DNA from: Ruminococcus sp.
GTDB taxonomy: Bacteria; Bacillota; Clostridia; Oscillospirales; Ruminococcaceae
Reading direction: 5' to 3'
Length of the DNA stretch: 64,000 bases
Assembly: GCF_024692365.1 (NCBI RefSeq)
Contig: NZ_JAILMR010000015.1
Location: 52,525-116,524 of the forward strand
Numbering within the stretch: the stretch's first letter is position 1; every line of letters starts with the position of its first letter. Below the pieces are notes generated by a model, which searched no databases, was not told the DNA's origin, and saw nothing but the letters and a program-made list of their open reading frames with translations. The position numbers and the translations under genes are program-made. This document shows positions 7,597-15,814 of this stretch, in pieces.

Positions 7597-8124
7597 TTAC
7601 TGCGAGTTACTGTTATCTGTCAAAAGTTCGTCCCGACCGATATCGTGCAGTATCATATTAATGATATCATCAGCTGACATATCCTCTGTTATTGCCTTTT
7701 CGGGGATATAGCGCAGATAGTCCTTATCGTTCCACCATTCGCGCATTTCTTTTTCCCCGAAGTCGCCGCACTTATCACGGGTGGCGTGGCGGCGGAGAGT
7801 TTCCTCAAAGGGGATATCGAAGTAGTAGGCGTACAGCTCGTTTGGGTAGAGTTCCTGCGCTTTTTGGAAGAGAGGTCTGTACCAGTCCGATTTTGTTATG
7901 CCCTCGATGATGGCGGTATCAAAATGTTCGCGGGCGTATTCCAGAAGAGATATCATCAGCGGCAGGGCGGGAGTATTTTCGCCGTCGCGGGCATATAGCA
8001 TTTCGCGGCGGACGTAGTCTTGCGGAATCAGCATGGTGTTTCTGCCGATTAGATGTTGAAGCCGTGTTGCAACGGTTGATTTTCCGCTGGCTGAATTTCC
8101 GCGCAGGATTATAAGCTTGGGCAT
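7597..8124 (-). CDS. P-loop kinase of the zeta-toxin/uridine-kinase-like AAA type
   Basis: A 175-residue P-loop NTPase: Walker A GNSASGKST at residues 9-17, then IPQDYVRREML, a helix-rich lid and the FDIPFEETLRRHATR segment typical of small ATP-dependent kinases annotated as zeta-toxin-like or 'AAA family ATPase'. Lys15 and Ser16 are the nucleotide-binding residues. The phosphate acceptor cannot be deduced. AAAGGAGGAAATC precedes the ATG. It sits directly after the terminator of the PLP-enzyme gene and ahead of the damaged radC; no antitoxin gene is adjacent, which argues against a classical zeta toxin. Confidence 0.78.
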   Translation of the reverse strand: MPKLIILRGNSASGKSTVATRLQHLIGRNTMLIPQDYVRREMLYARDGENTPALPLMISLLEYAREHFDTAIIEGITKSDWYRPLFQKAQELYPNELYAYYFDIPFEETLRRHATRDKCGDFGEKEMREWWNDKDYLRYIPEKAITEDMSADDIINMILHDIGRDELLTDNSNSQ

Positions 8125-8138
8125 GATTTCCTCCTTTG

Positions 8139-8172
8139 AAAAATAACGGCATTTCTTTTTAAGGAAATGCCG
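8139..8172 (-). terminator. Terminator of the trans-sulfuration enzyme gene
   Basis: On the minus strand a 9-bp stem CGGCATTTC/GAAATGCCG with an 8-nt loop is followed by TTATTTTTC. It lies 27 bp after the stop of the PLP enzyme and just before the ribosome site of the kinase gene, so some readthrough or a nearby promoter must feed the kinase. Confidence 0.8.
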
Positions 8173-8198
8173 CGAAGTTTATCATGTTGTTTTTTGTA

Positions 8199-9398
8199 TC
8201 AGTCTACGGTCTCAAGACCCTCTGCCTTGAATGCCTGTCTGAGGTCGTTGATGAGGTCGTTCTTGTCCTCGATACCGATAGCCACACGGTAGAATCCGCC
8301 GTGGAATTCCTGTGGGTAGAGGTACATTCTCTCGTCGTCCTCACCGAGGAATACTATCAGGCTGCCTGTGTTGCCCAGTGATACAGCTGATGTGAATACA
8401 TTCAGGTGAGTAACTACTCTGTTGTAGAGGTCGTGCTCGCCCTTGAGACCGAAGCTGAGTACGCCGCCGAAGCCGTGTTTCATCTGCTTTACTGCCAGCT
8501 CGTGACCCTTGAAGCTCTTCAGACCGGGGTAAGCTACGAAGCTTACGCAGGGCTGTTTTTCAAGCCATTCAGCTACTGCCAGAGCGTTGTCGTTATGCAC
8601 CTGCATACGCAGGGGGAATGTAGCAGCACCTCTCTGTATCAGCCATGCGTTGAAGGGGCTGATGCAGCCGCCGATATTTACCTGTGCCTGATAACGGATA
8701 GCTTCGCAGGTCTCGTGGTCGGTGATGATAGCACCGCCCATGGAATCGCCGTGGCCGTTGATGTACTTTGTAAGGCTTTCAACTACGAAATCAACGCCGT
8801 ATTCCAGAGGTCTGGTGTTGTAAGGCGATGAGAATGTATTATCAACGGATACCTGTATATTGTTCTCGTGTGCCAGCTTTACGATAGCTTCGATATCGCA
8901 GATACAGCAGGTAGGATTGCCGGGAGTCTCGAAGTGGATAAGCTTGGTGTTGGGCTTGATTGCAGCCTTTATCTTTTCGATGTCAGTGCAGTCAACTATG
9001 CTTGTCTCGATGCCCCACTTTTCGCACCAGAGTTCGTTGAAGATACGGTAGGTAGCGATATATGTAACAGTGGAGAATATAACGTGGTCGCCCTTTTTGA
9101 GCTTTGTGAAGAACAGAGCGGAAAGTGCTGCAACACCGCTTGCGAGAACTACGCAGTCCTCACCGCCGTGGAGATTGGCAACTTTCTTTTCCAGCATACC
9201 CTGATTAACGCCGCCGTTTCTGGTATAGATATTAGCTTCTGATGCAGACCAGTTCATAGTAGAAGGGTCATAGGGCAGCAGGAAGCTGTTTGCCATATAG
9301 ATAGAAGGCTCGATAGCGCCGCTTGCGGGGTCGGGCTCAGCGCCGACATGGATAGCGCGGGTGGTAAAACTCATTTCTTCAAGATTCTTGTCACTCAT
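8199..9398 (-). CDS. PLP-dependent trans-sulfuration enzyme (Cys/Met metabolism family)
   Basis: A 399-residue fold type I PLP enzyme of the cystathionine gamma-synthase / methionine gamma-lyase / O-acetylhomoserine sulfhydrylase family. Seen: YTRNGG with Tyr58 and Arg60 (phosphate contacts from the neighbouring subunit), ASGVAA at 86-91, SVDNTF with Asp186 (pyridine N), and SLTKY with Lys211 as the Schiff-base lysine. Which reaction it runs (homocysteine synthesis, cystathionine or methionine cleavage) is not fixed by these motifs. AAAGGAAGTAAAATA precedes the ATG; a TATAAT (minus strand, 9451-9456) lies upstream. A LysR gene directly upstream on the same strand may regulate it. Confidence 0.88.
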   Translation of the reverse strand: MSDKNLEEMSFTTRAIHVGAEPDPASGAIEPSIYMANSFLLPYDPSTMNWSASEANIYTRNGGVNQGMLEKKVANLHGGEDCVVLASGVAALSALFFTKLKKGDHVIFSTVTYIATYRIFNELWCEKWGIETSIVDCTDIEKIKAAIKPNTKLIHFETPGNPTCCICDIEAIVKLAHENNIQVSVDNTFSSPYNTRPLEYGVDFVVESLTKYINGHGDSMGGAIITDHETCEAIRYQAQVNIGGCISPFNAWLIQRGAATFPLRMQVHNDNALAVAEWLEKQPCVSFVAYPGLKSFKGHELAVKQMKHGFGGVLSFGLKGEHDLYNRVVTHLNVFTSAVSLGNTGSLIVFLGEDDERMYLYPQEFHGGFYRVAIGIEDKNDLINDLRQAFKAEGLETVD

Positions 9399-9496
9399 TA
9401 TTTTACTTCCTTTCAGAATAATGCTTTATCGTAATAAAATACCAAAGCTTATTATATCATATCAGACGACGAAATTTGTAAATTTAATGTGAATTT

Positions 9497-10441
9497 TTAC
9501 CGCGAAATATCAGAGCTTTCGTCGAGAAGGATGAAGCCATAGCTGTCGATGACCTTTTTCAGGGTATCCACATAGCGTTTTGCGGCGTTGGAAAGTCCTG
9601 TGCGGCTGTTCTCTATCCAGCCCACCAGCATATCTTCATCGGTGACGAGAGGTACGGCGGTTATGGTTCCGCTGTTGATATCACTGCCCAGCACGCCGCT
9701 GGAAATGGTATAGCCGTTGAGTCCGCCTAAGAGATTGAAAAGTGTGGCGCGGTCGCTGACGTGTATCTGCTTTTTGAATGTGCGGGTGCTGCATATCTCT
9801 TCGGAGAAATAGAAGGAATTCAGCTGACCCTGTTCAAAGCATACAAAGGGGTAGTCTTCAAGCTGTTCATAGGTGACCTGCTTTTCCTTTGCGAGGGGGT
9901 GTTCCTTGCTGATGAAAACGTGGGGGTCGGCGCGGAAAAGGGGGTGGAAGACCAGATTGTTCTCTTTCAGCAGTTTGAGTATCACCTTGCGGTTGAAGTC
10001 GTTGATGAACAGTATACCCACCTCACTGTTGAGGTCTTTGACATCGTCGATTATCTCGCCTGTGCGGGTCTCGCGGAGAGTATACTCATAGGATTCGTGG
10101 TCAAGCTCGGCGAGCATTATCACGAAAGCTTCAACTGCAAAGGCGTAATGCTGGGTGGATATGGAGCATATCCTTTTTATCTTTTTGTCGCCCGAATAGT
10201 GGGCTTCAAGGAGTTCAGCCTGCTCGACTACCTGTCTTGCGTAGCTGAGGAATTCGGTGCCCTCGGAAGACAGGGTCATGCCGCGGGGGGTGCGGCGGAA
10301 TATCTCGATGCCAAGCTCTTTTTCAAGCTCCTTTACGGCGTTTGAAAGGCTGGGCTGGGAGATATACAGCTGTTTTGCGGCTTCGCTGAGGGAGCCGCAG
10401 CTCACGATGGTTATTACATATTTCAGCTGCTGTAAGGTCAT
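9497..10441 (-). CDS. LysR family transcriptional regulator
   Basis: A 314-residue LysR regulator: N-terminal winged HTH (residues 1-60, MTLQQLKYVITIVSCGSLSE, then AAKQLYISQPSLSNAVKELE) and a periplasmic-binding-protein-like effector domain from about 90. AAAGGAGGCGGAAAACA before the ATG. It begins 15 bp after yfhO and precedes the PLP trans-sulfuration gene, all on the minus strand, so it could sense a sulfur metabolite such as O-acetylserine or homocysteine and control that gene; this is a guess from position only. Confidence 0.9.
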   Translation of the reverse strand: MTLQQLKYVITIVSCGSLSEAAKQLYISQPSLSNAVKELEKELGIEIFRRTPRGMTLSSEGTEFLSYARQVVEQAELLEAHYSGDKKIKRICSISTQHYAFAVEAFVIMLAELDHESYEYTLRETRTGEIIDDVKDLNSEVGILFINDFNRKVILKLLKENNLVFHPLFRADPHVFISKEHPLAKEKQVTYEQLEDYPFVCFEQGQLNSFYFSEEICSTRTFKKQIHVSDRATLFNLLGGLNGYTISSGVLGSDINSGTITAVPLVTDEDMLVGWIENSRTGLSNAAKRYVDTLKKVIDSYGFILLDESSDISR

Positions 10442-10456
10442 TGTTTTCCGCCTCCT

Positions 10457-13117
10457 TTAATTTTCCTCTGCGGTGAGGTGAACTATCACGGGCATGATGT
10501 AAACTGCCGCAAACACTGCTGCGCTTGCTGCCATGACAGTCCACATAAGTGCTTTTGAAGCCTTTTCGGAGACTTTCAGCTTTTTGCTGATAACGAAGTG
10601 CCAGAGTATGCAAAGGCCTGCGCCTCCAATACTCAGGAATACGCCCGAAATAAAGCCCTTGGGCATTGCGGTGACGGTGATATTGTTTTCGCCGTCGGTG
10701 AGCTCAACTGCGGTGAGGTCACCGAGAACCCTTATACATGGTACGGACTTTCCGTTGATATGGACTTTCAGACCGTCGGTATAGGGCACATTTATCAGGC
10801 AGTACTGTCCTGCGCTTGCGTTAATGGTGCCTGTGAGTTTTCCGCACTTGCGGGTGAAGCCTACTGTCTGTGCGGCTTCGGCGGCTGCTCTGAGTTTATC
10901 GGTATCTATTGCAGTTACGCCGAGGGAGTGCAGGTCGATATCTTTTTTGACATTGGCTGTAATGGTGATAGTTTCATTTTCAAATTCACCCAGTTTCTGC
11001 ATACCGTTGAAATCGCCGCTGGGGTAGTTCGACTTTATCATGTTGCCGTTTACGAGTATATCGAAGCTGCCGTCGATAGGACTGCCGAGAGATACCTGCG
11101 GCTGGTCGAAAGCATCGAAGTAGACGGACTGTCTGCCGTTGATATCGAGGGTGAGTTCGCAGGTATCGCCGTTTGAAACGGTATATCCGCTGCCGTTTTC
11201 GGTGCCCTCAAAGGTATAGGTCTTTACTGCGTCTTCGGTGAGTACGTTGTCGCAGATGAACTGCTGTATCTCACAGCGGGACATATCGGGAAGGTCGCCT
11301 TCGATGGCTGAGATATCGCCGATGATAACACCCGATGGGAGATAAGCGCTGTTTTCGGTTATGGAGTAATCGCCGTTGGTGTATACTGCGTTTTCGGCTT
11401 CGCCGCGGACTATCTGATACTTTATGCTCATGAGCATATCGGTGAGTTCGGTGCCGCCGTAGCTGCCTACGTCCATCCAGTTGGAAGATACGCCGAAACG
11501 CTTCATCATGAACATATAATCCTGACTGTTGAGAGAGGTGTAGTGGCTTATGGAGCCGTATCCGAGGGTGCCTACGAGGTTGACGTAAAACAGTTTGCCA
11601 TCTGTCTTTACGCGGAACATATCGCTGTCGTCTATCCTGTCGGCTAGGTCATAGACTTTATTCTGGTCGGCTGCACGCTCGGGGTAGTTTACCGCGGGGG
11701 TGGTCAGGTATATCCTCACGTTTGAGAAAGATTCGCAGAGGATTAGAGCGGTGCATATTATTGAAAGTGTTCTTGTGCTGAGTATGCCCTTGCGGTAAAG
11801 CAGGAGCATAACTGCGGACATTGCGGACATCAGCAGGAACATCGTCACGCATATCTGCAACGAACCTTTGTCACCCCAGAGAGAACCCACGTATTTGCTG
11901 GCAGATTCGCGATGTTTTTCGATATAATCGGTGACGAGGTCAATGAACAGATATGTGACCGCCAGCACTGGGATAAGTATCGCGGCGTGGTCGGTGAGTT
12001 TGTTTTCCTTGATAAGGGTATCTCTGTCTTCGAGGTACATGGCTGTGCAAACTGTCAGCATGAATACGGTGATGAAGCCGAAACGTGAGGGGAATGACAT
12101 ATAGCTGCCTGTGTGCCACATGAGGTTGATGGGCTCAACGATTATCGGGATAAGGGTGAGGAATGCCAGTACAAGATAATTGTTCAGTTTGCGGCTGCGG
12201 GGTTTGCCGTCGCAGGAGAAGAAGAGTACTGCCGCCAGTACGAATGCCGAACACAGCACCGTGGGCAGGACGGTCTCATATGAGGTGAGGAAGCCTGTGC
12301 TTCTTATGGAGCTGAAAAATTCTTCTTTAACCCTGCCGCTTTTTGCGTATTGCAGAAGACTCGGCAGCCAGACAACTGCTGTCAGCAGGGCAGCCATGAC
12401 CGAGCCTGCGGCAAATCTTACAGCGGTCTCTCCGCCCGAACTTTCGCGGCGGACGGCGCAGAGGGCAAGTCCGATAAATAGCATTATGAATATGACTACC
12501 ATATATCCGATATAGTAGTTGACAACCATCATCGCGGCGAGAACGATGGTATAGGGGAGTACCCGTTTTTTCTCGCATAGCATTTCAAGGGTCAGCAGCA
12601 TCAGCGGGAAAAGGTACATCATATCAAGCCAGATGACGTTCTGATAGTACAGCAGACCGTATCCGCAAAGTCCGTAAAGTGTGCCGAGAGCTGTTATCCA
12701 GACGGGATAGAGCTTTTTGCGGGTCTTATACAGATACAGCGAGGCTGTGCCGCCGCATACCATCAGTTTCAGCATGATGAGGATATTTGCGAAGTACAGC
12801 ATATCCGTCTTTTTTATGAATACCACAAGGAATGAGAATGGGCTCGCTAAGAAGAAAAATATCACTGCCCACATATTCATGCCCGCGGCGTTGTTGAAGT
12901 TCAGGAATACGCCGTCCTTGCCTGCAAGCATATCTTTGAGATCTATCAGCAGGGGGACTACCTGCTGTATCATATCGCCCCATGCTACCGTGCCTTTGCC
13001 GAATGGGAATGCGCCGTCAAGTTTATAGGCGTACAATATCACTGCCATGATAAGCAGGGGAGCGGATAGTACCGTCAGCAGGGCTGCGGGTAGGGTTTGT
13101 TTTTTTGTCTTTTCCAT
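10457..13117 (-). CDS. YfhO family membrane protein
   Basis: An 886-residue integral membrane protein. Twelve or so hydrophobic helices fill residues 10-460, beginning with LLTVLSAPLLIMAVILYAY and the early loop FPFGKGTVAWGDMIQQ, then a large soluble outer domain (about 480-840, ending with beta-rich GENNITVTAMPKGF) and a final one or two helices. This order is that of YfhO/DUF2079-like glycosyltransferase-C proteins; in Bacillus and Listeria YfhO acts in lipoteichoic acid glycosylation or related surface sugar transfer. The catalytic Asp in the first loop (WGDM) fits a GT-C site. The gene heads a yfhO-lysR pair. Confidence 0.85.
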   Translation of the reverse strand: MEKTKKQTLPAALLTVLSAPLLIMAVILYAYKLDGAFPFGKGTVAWGDMIQQVVPLLIDLKDMLAGKDGVFLNFNNAAGMNMWAVIFFFLASPFSFLVVFIKKTDMLYFANILIMLKLMVCGGTASLYLYKTRKKLYPVWITALGTLYGLCGYGLLYYQNVIWLDMMYLFPLMLLTLEMLCEKKRVLPYTIVLAAMMVVNYYIGYMVVIFIMLFIGLALCAVRRESSGGETAVRFAAGSVMAALLTAVVWLPSLLQYAKSGRVKEEFFSSIRSTGFLTSYETVLPTVLCSAFVLAAVLFFSCDGKPRSRKLNNYLVLAFLTLIPIIVEPINLMWHTGSYMSFPSRFGFITVFMLTVCTAMYLEDRDTLIKENKLTDHAAILIPVLAVTYLFIDLVTDYIEKHRESASKYVGSLWGDKGSLQICVTMFLLMSAMSAVMLLLYRKGILSTRTLSIICTALILCESFSNVRIYLTTPAVNYPERAADQNKVYDLADRIDDSDMFRVKTDGKLFYVNLVGTLGYGSISHYTSLNSQDYMFMMKRFGVSSNWMDVGSYGGTELTDMLMSIKYQIVRGEAENAVYTNGDYSITENSAYLPSGVIIGDISAIEGDLPDMSRCEIQQFICDNVLTEDAVKTYTFEGTENGSGYTVSNGDTCELTLDINGRQSVYFDAFDQPQVSLGSPIDGSFDILVNGNMIKSNYPSGDFNGMQKLGEFENETITITANVKKDIDLHSLGVTAIDTDKLRAAAEAAQTVGFTRKCGKLTGTINASAGQYCLINVPYTDGLKVHINGKSVPCIRVLGDLTAVELTDGENNITVTAMPKGFISGVFLSIGGAGLCILWHFVISKKLKVSEKASKALMWTVMAASAAVFAAVYIMPVIVHLTAEEN

Positions 13118-13265
13118 AGTGACCTCACATTATCTGTTTATCGCTTATGCGTACTGACGTTTTAAAGCACTGCACGCATACTATATAATTATAATGCCGA
13201 AGCAGTAAAAAGTCAACCGAGGCGGATAAGAATGATGAAATTTCGGTGAAATATACAGCTTTTGG

Positions 13266-13294
13266 TTGTTTATTGGGGAGATAGGTGCTATAAT
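13266..13294 (+). promoter_or_regulatory. Promoter of the single-domain cyclophilin gene
   Basis: -35 TTGTTT (13266-13271), 17-bp spacer, extended -10 TGCTATAAT with TATAAT at 13289-13294. The same arrangement, with long flanking identity (ATGATGAAATTTCGGTGAAA upstream), occurs before the next cyclophilin gene, so the promoter was duplicated with the gene. Confidence 0.75.
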
Positions 13295-13358
13295 TTAAAA
13301 TGGTAATAATACACGGACTGTTCTTTGGGACGGTCTGAAATGAAAGGGAATGAAAAGT

Positions 13359-14084
13359 ATGAAAAGAAACAGGTTAACAAAGGCGCTGAAAGTTATGGCG
13401 CTGACGGCGGTTCTGACACTGACCTGCGGGGTGTTTGCTTCGTGCGGGAACACACATGAAAACGAGGGTAGTCCGAAGGCTTCCGATGACAGGAGTACTG
13501 CGGTGCAGAAAAGCGAGGATATTATCACCTCTGCCGATGAGGATATAACAGTTGGCAGTTTTGTCATAACACTGCGCGAGGATAAAGCGCCCATCACCTG
13601 CAAGAATTTTAAGAAGCTGGTAAACAGCGGGTTCTATGACGGCTTGACTTTCCACAGAGTAGTGGCAGACTTCATGGCGCAGGGCGGCGACCCCGAGGGC
13701 AATGGCACAGGGGGCTCGGGGGAGCATATCAAGGGCGAATTCAGCAATAACGGCGTTGAGAATGACCTTAAACACGTAAGAGGTACGGTATCAATGGCAA
13801 GGTCACAGGAAATGGACAGTGCTTCAAGCCAGTTCTTTATCTGCTACAAAGACTGTAATGATCTTGACGGAAATTATGCGGCTTTCGGCGAGGTATCTGA
13901 GGGCATGGAAGTTGTTGACAGATTCCTCAACTGCGAAAGGACACTGAACAAAATTAACGAGCTTGCTTCTCCCGTATACCCCATAACCATCACACAGGCT
14001 GAGATGATATCTGCTGATGCTGAGGGGCATGAAAGAGCGATGTTTACTGTTGATTTTAAAGAGGTCGAGAATAATCAAGCGTAG
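13359..14084 (+). CDS. Secreted cyclophilin-type peptidyl-prolyl isomerase (lipoprotein)
   Basis: A 241-residue extracytoplasmic cyclophilin. Residues 1-29 are a lipoprotein signal peptide (MKRNRLTKALKVMALTAVLT with lipobox FASC). The isomerase domain (about 60-235) shows NFKKLVNSGFYDGLTFHRVV, MAQGGDPEGNGTGG and ASSQFFICYKD, the catalytic FHR, QGGD and SQFFI signature. It should speed proline isomerisation in folding of exported proteins. AAAGGGAATGAAAAGT precedes the chosen ATG at 13359; the ATG 9 bp earlier is too close to that site. It is a paralogue of the following gene, which has two such domains. Confidence 0.9.
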   Translation: MKRNRLTKALKVMALTAVLTLTCGVFASCGNTHENEGSPKASDDRSTAVQKSEDIITSADEDITVGSFVITLREDKAPITCKNFKKLVNSGFYDGLTFHRVVADFMAQGGDPEGNGTGGSGEHIKGEFSNNGVENDLKHVRGTVSMARSQEMDSASSQFFICYKDCNDLDGNYAAFGEVSEGMEVVDRFLNCERTLNKINELASPVYPITITQAEMISADAEGHERAMFTVDFKEVENNQA

Positions 14085-14159
14085 CTTGGCAGCGGTCTCC
14101 GAAAAGTCAACCGCAGCAAAGGGGAATGATGAAATTTCGGTGAAATATACAGCTTTCGG

Positions 14160-14188
14160 TTGATTTTTGAGAAGATAGGTGCTATAAT
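14160..14188 (+). promoter_or_regulatory. Promoter of the two-domain cyclophilin gene
   Basis: -35 TTGATT (14160-14165), 17-bp spacer, extended -10 with TATAAT at 14183-14188. Sequence around it is a diverged copy of the region before the preceding cyclophilin gene. Confidence 0.75.
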
Positions 14189-14253
14189 TGAAAAGCGACA
14201 ATAATACATTGGCGGTCCTTTTGGGCTGCCCGATATGAAAGGAATTGAAAAAG

Positions 14254-15489
14254 TTGAAAAGAAACAGAATAACAAAAGCGCTGAAAGTCATGGCGCTGAC
14301 ATTGGCTATGACACTGTCCTGCGGTGCGTTCGCTTCATGCGGCAACACTGAAAAAGACAGCAGTTCAAAGGCTTCCGATGATAAGGGTACTGCTGCGCAG
14401 ACCAACAACGGCGGAGATACCGTTACTTCGGGCGATGAAGATGTTTCGGAAAACAGCTTCGTGATCACACTGCGTGAGGACAAGGCTCCTATCACTTGCG
14501 AGAATTTTGAAAAGCTGGTAAACAGCGGATTCTACAATGGAGTTACTTTCCACAGAGTAGTTGCAAACTTCATGGCACAGGGCGGCGACCCTGAGGGCAC
14601 AGGCGCAGGCGGCTCCGGTGAGAACATCAAGGGCGAGTTCAGCAGCAACGGCGTTGAGAACGACCTCAAGCACGTAAGAGGCACAGTATCAATGGCAAGA
14701 TCACAGGATAACGACAGTGCTTCCAGCCAGTTCTTCATCTGTTACAGAGACTGTGATTTCCTTGACGGAAACTATGCAGCTTTCGGTGAGGTTTCACAGG
14801 GCATGGAAGTAGTTGAAAAGTTCCTCAACTGCGACAGAACAATGAACGCAAATAACGAGCTTGCTTCTCCCGTAAAGCCCATCACTATCACAGAAGCTAA
14901 GATGATTTCTGCCGATGCTGACGGTCACGACAGAGCAATGTTCACTGTTAACTTTACAGAGAGAGAGTTCAAGGAAGGCACATTCACCATGACCCTCCAC
15001 GCTGACAAGGCACCTATCACCTGCGAGAATTTCGAGAAGCTGGTAGGCGAGGGCTTCTACGACGGTCTGACATTCCACCGTGTTGTTGACGACTTTATGG
15101 CACAGGGCGGCGACCCTGAGGGAACAGGCATGGGCGGTTCTGATAAGACCATCAAGGGTGAGTTCAGCGATAACGGCGTTGATAACGATCTGAAGCACGT
15201 TCGCGGCACTGTTTCGATGGCAAGATCAGGTGATCCTGACAGCGCTTCCAGCCAGTTCTTCATCTGCTATACAGATTGCAGCTATCTGGATGGTCAATAT
15301 GCGGCATTCGGTGAAGTTACCGAGGGTATGGACGTTGTGGACGGCTTCACAACAGTATCCCGCGGCTACACAGACAGCCAGTACGCAGAACTTTCTGTTC
15401 CCGGCACACCTATCACCATCATCAAGGCTGAGATGGTAGACCCCGATGAGAACGGAAATGACAGAGTTCAGTTTACTGTAAAATACTAA
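14254..15489 (+). CDS. Secreted lipoprotein with two tandem cyclophilin domains
   Basis: A 411-residue lipoprotein: signal peptide with lipobox FASC, a Ser/Asp/Gly-rich linker, then two complete cyclophilin domains (about 60-230 and 240-405). Each carries the full FHRVV, MAQGGDPEG and SSQFFICY catalytic signature, so both should be active. Start is a TTG at 14254 by analogy with its neighbour (AAAGGA, then ATTGAAAAAG); a TTG at 14245 is also open. Gene order, shared signal peptide and shared promoter show it arose by duplication of the preceding gene plus an internal domain duplication. Two active sites in one anchored chain may help hold multi-proline clients at the membrane. Confidence 0.9.
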   Translation: MKRNRITKALKVMALTLAMTLSCGAFASCGNTEKDSSSKASDDKGTAAQTNNGGDTVTSGDEDVSENSFVITLREDKAPITCENFEKLVNSGFYNGVTFHRVVANFMAQGGDPEGTGAGGSGENIKGEFSSNGVENDLKHVRGTVSMARSQDNDSASSQFFICYRDCDFLDGNYAAFGEVSQGMEVVEKFLNCDRTMNANNELASPVKPITITEAKMISADADGHDRAMFTVNFTEREFKEGTFTMTLHADKAPITCENFEKLVGEGFYDGLTFHRVVDDFMAQGGDPEGTGMGGSDKTIKGEFSDNGVDNDLKHVRGTVSMARSGDPDSASSQFFICYTDCSYLDGQYAAFGEVTEGMDVVDGFTTVSRGYTDSQYAELSVPGTPITIIKAEMVDPDENGNDRVQFTVKY

Positions 15490-15494
15490 TGATC

Positions 15495-15528
15495 AAAGGC
15501 ACTTCCGAAAAACGGGAGTGCCTTTTTA
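15495..15528 (+). terminator. Terminator after the two-domain cyclophilin gene
   Basis: AAAGGCACTTCCG / CGGGAGTGCCTTT stem with an AAAAA loop and a T run, 5 bp after the stop codon. Confidence 0.9.
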
Positions 15529-15598
15529 TATCGGATAGCATTGCTCTCAATAAATGATAATTTAACAAATTCAACCTAAAATAATCATTTCATAATAC

Positions 15599-15814
15599 TT
15601 GACAAACCCATAATGATGTGCTATAATATATTGTCTGAAAGTGACCTTGCGCTGAGCGCAGGGTTATTTTGCTGTTTGGGGCATTTCGTTAAATTGCACG
15701 TTACAGTGCCCTCAGAAGAGTCTTAAATTATTGAAGATTAGACTCAATTAAAAAAATGGGAATAAATAGGTAATAGGTAGGAAAAAACTTCTGCAAAAAA
15801 TGGGAGGAAGAAAA
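15599..15814 (+). promoter_or_regulatory. typA promoter and long structured leader
   Basis: Perfect promoter: TTGACA (15599-15604), 17-bp spacer, TATAAT (15622-15627). The transcript would then have a leader of about 180 nt before the typA start, with three stem-loops visible: CCTTGCGC/GCGCAGGG (15645-15663), GGGCA/TGCCC (15679-15711) and GAGTCT/AGACTC (15718-15745). No known riboswitch core was recognised. A structured leader would suit cold or stress control of this GTPase. Confidence 0.65.

Noticed and set aside
7597..8124. Zeta toxin of a toxin-antitoxin pair
   Set aside because: The Walker motif fits, but no epsilon-type antitoxin gene is adjacent and the zeta-specific substrate motifs are not evident, so only a kinase call is given.
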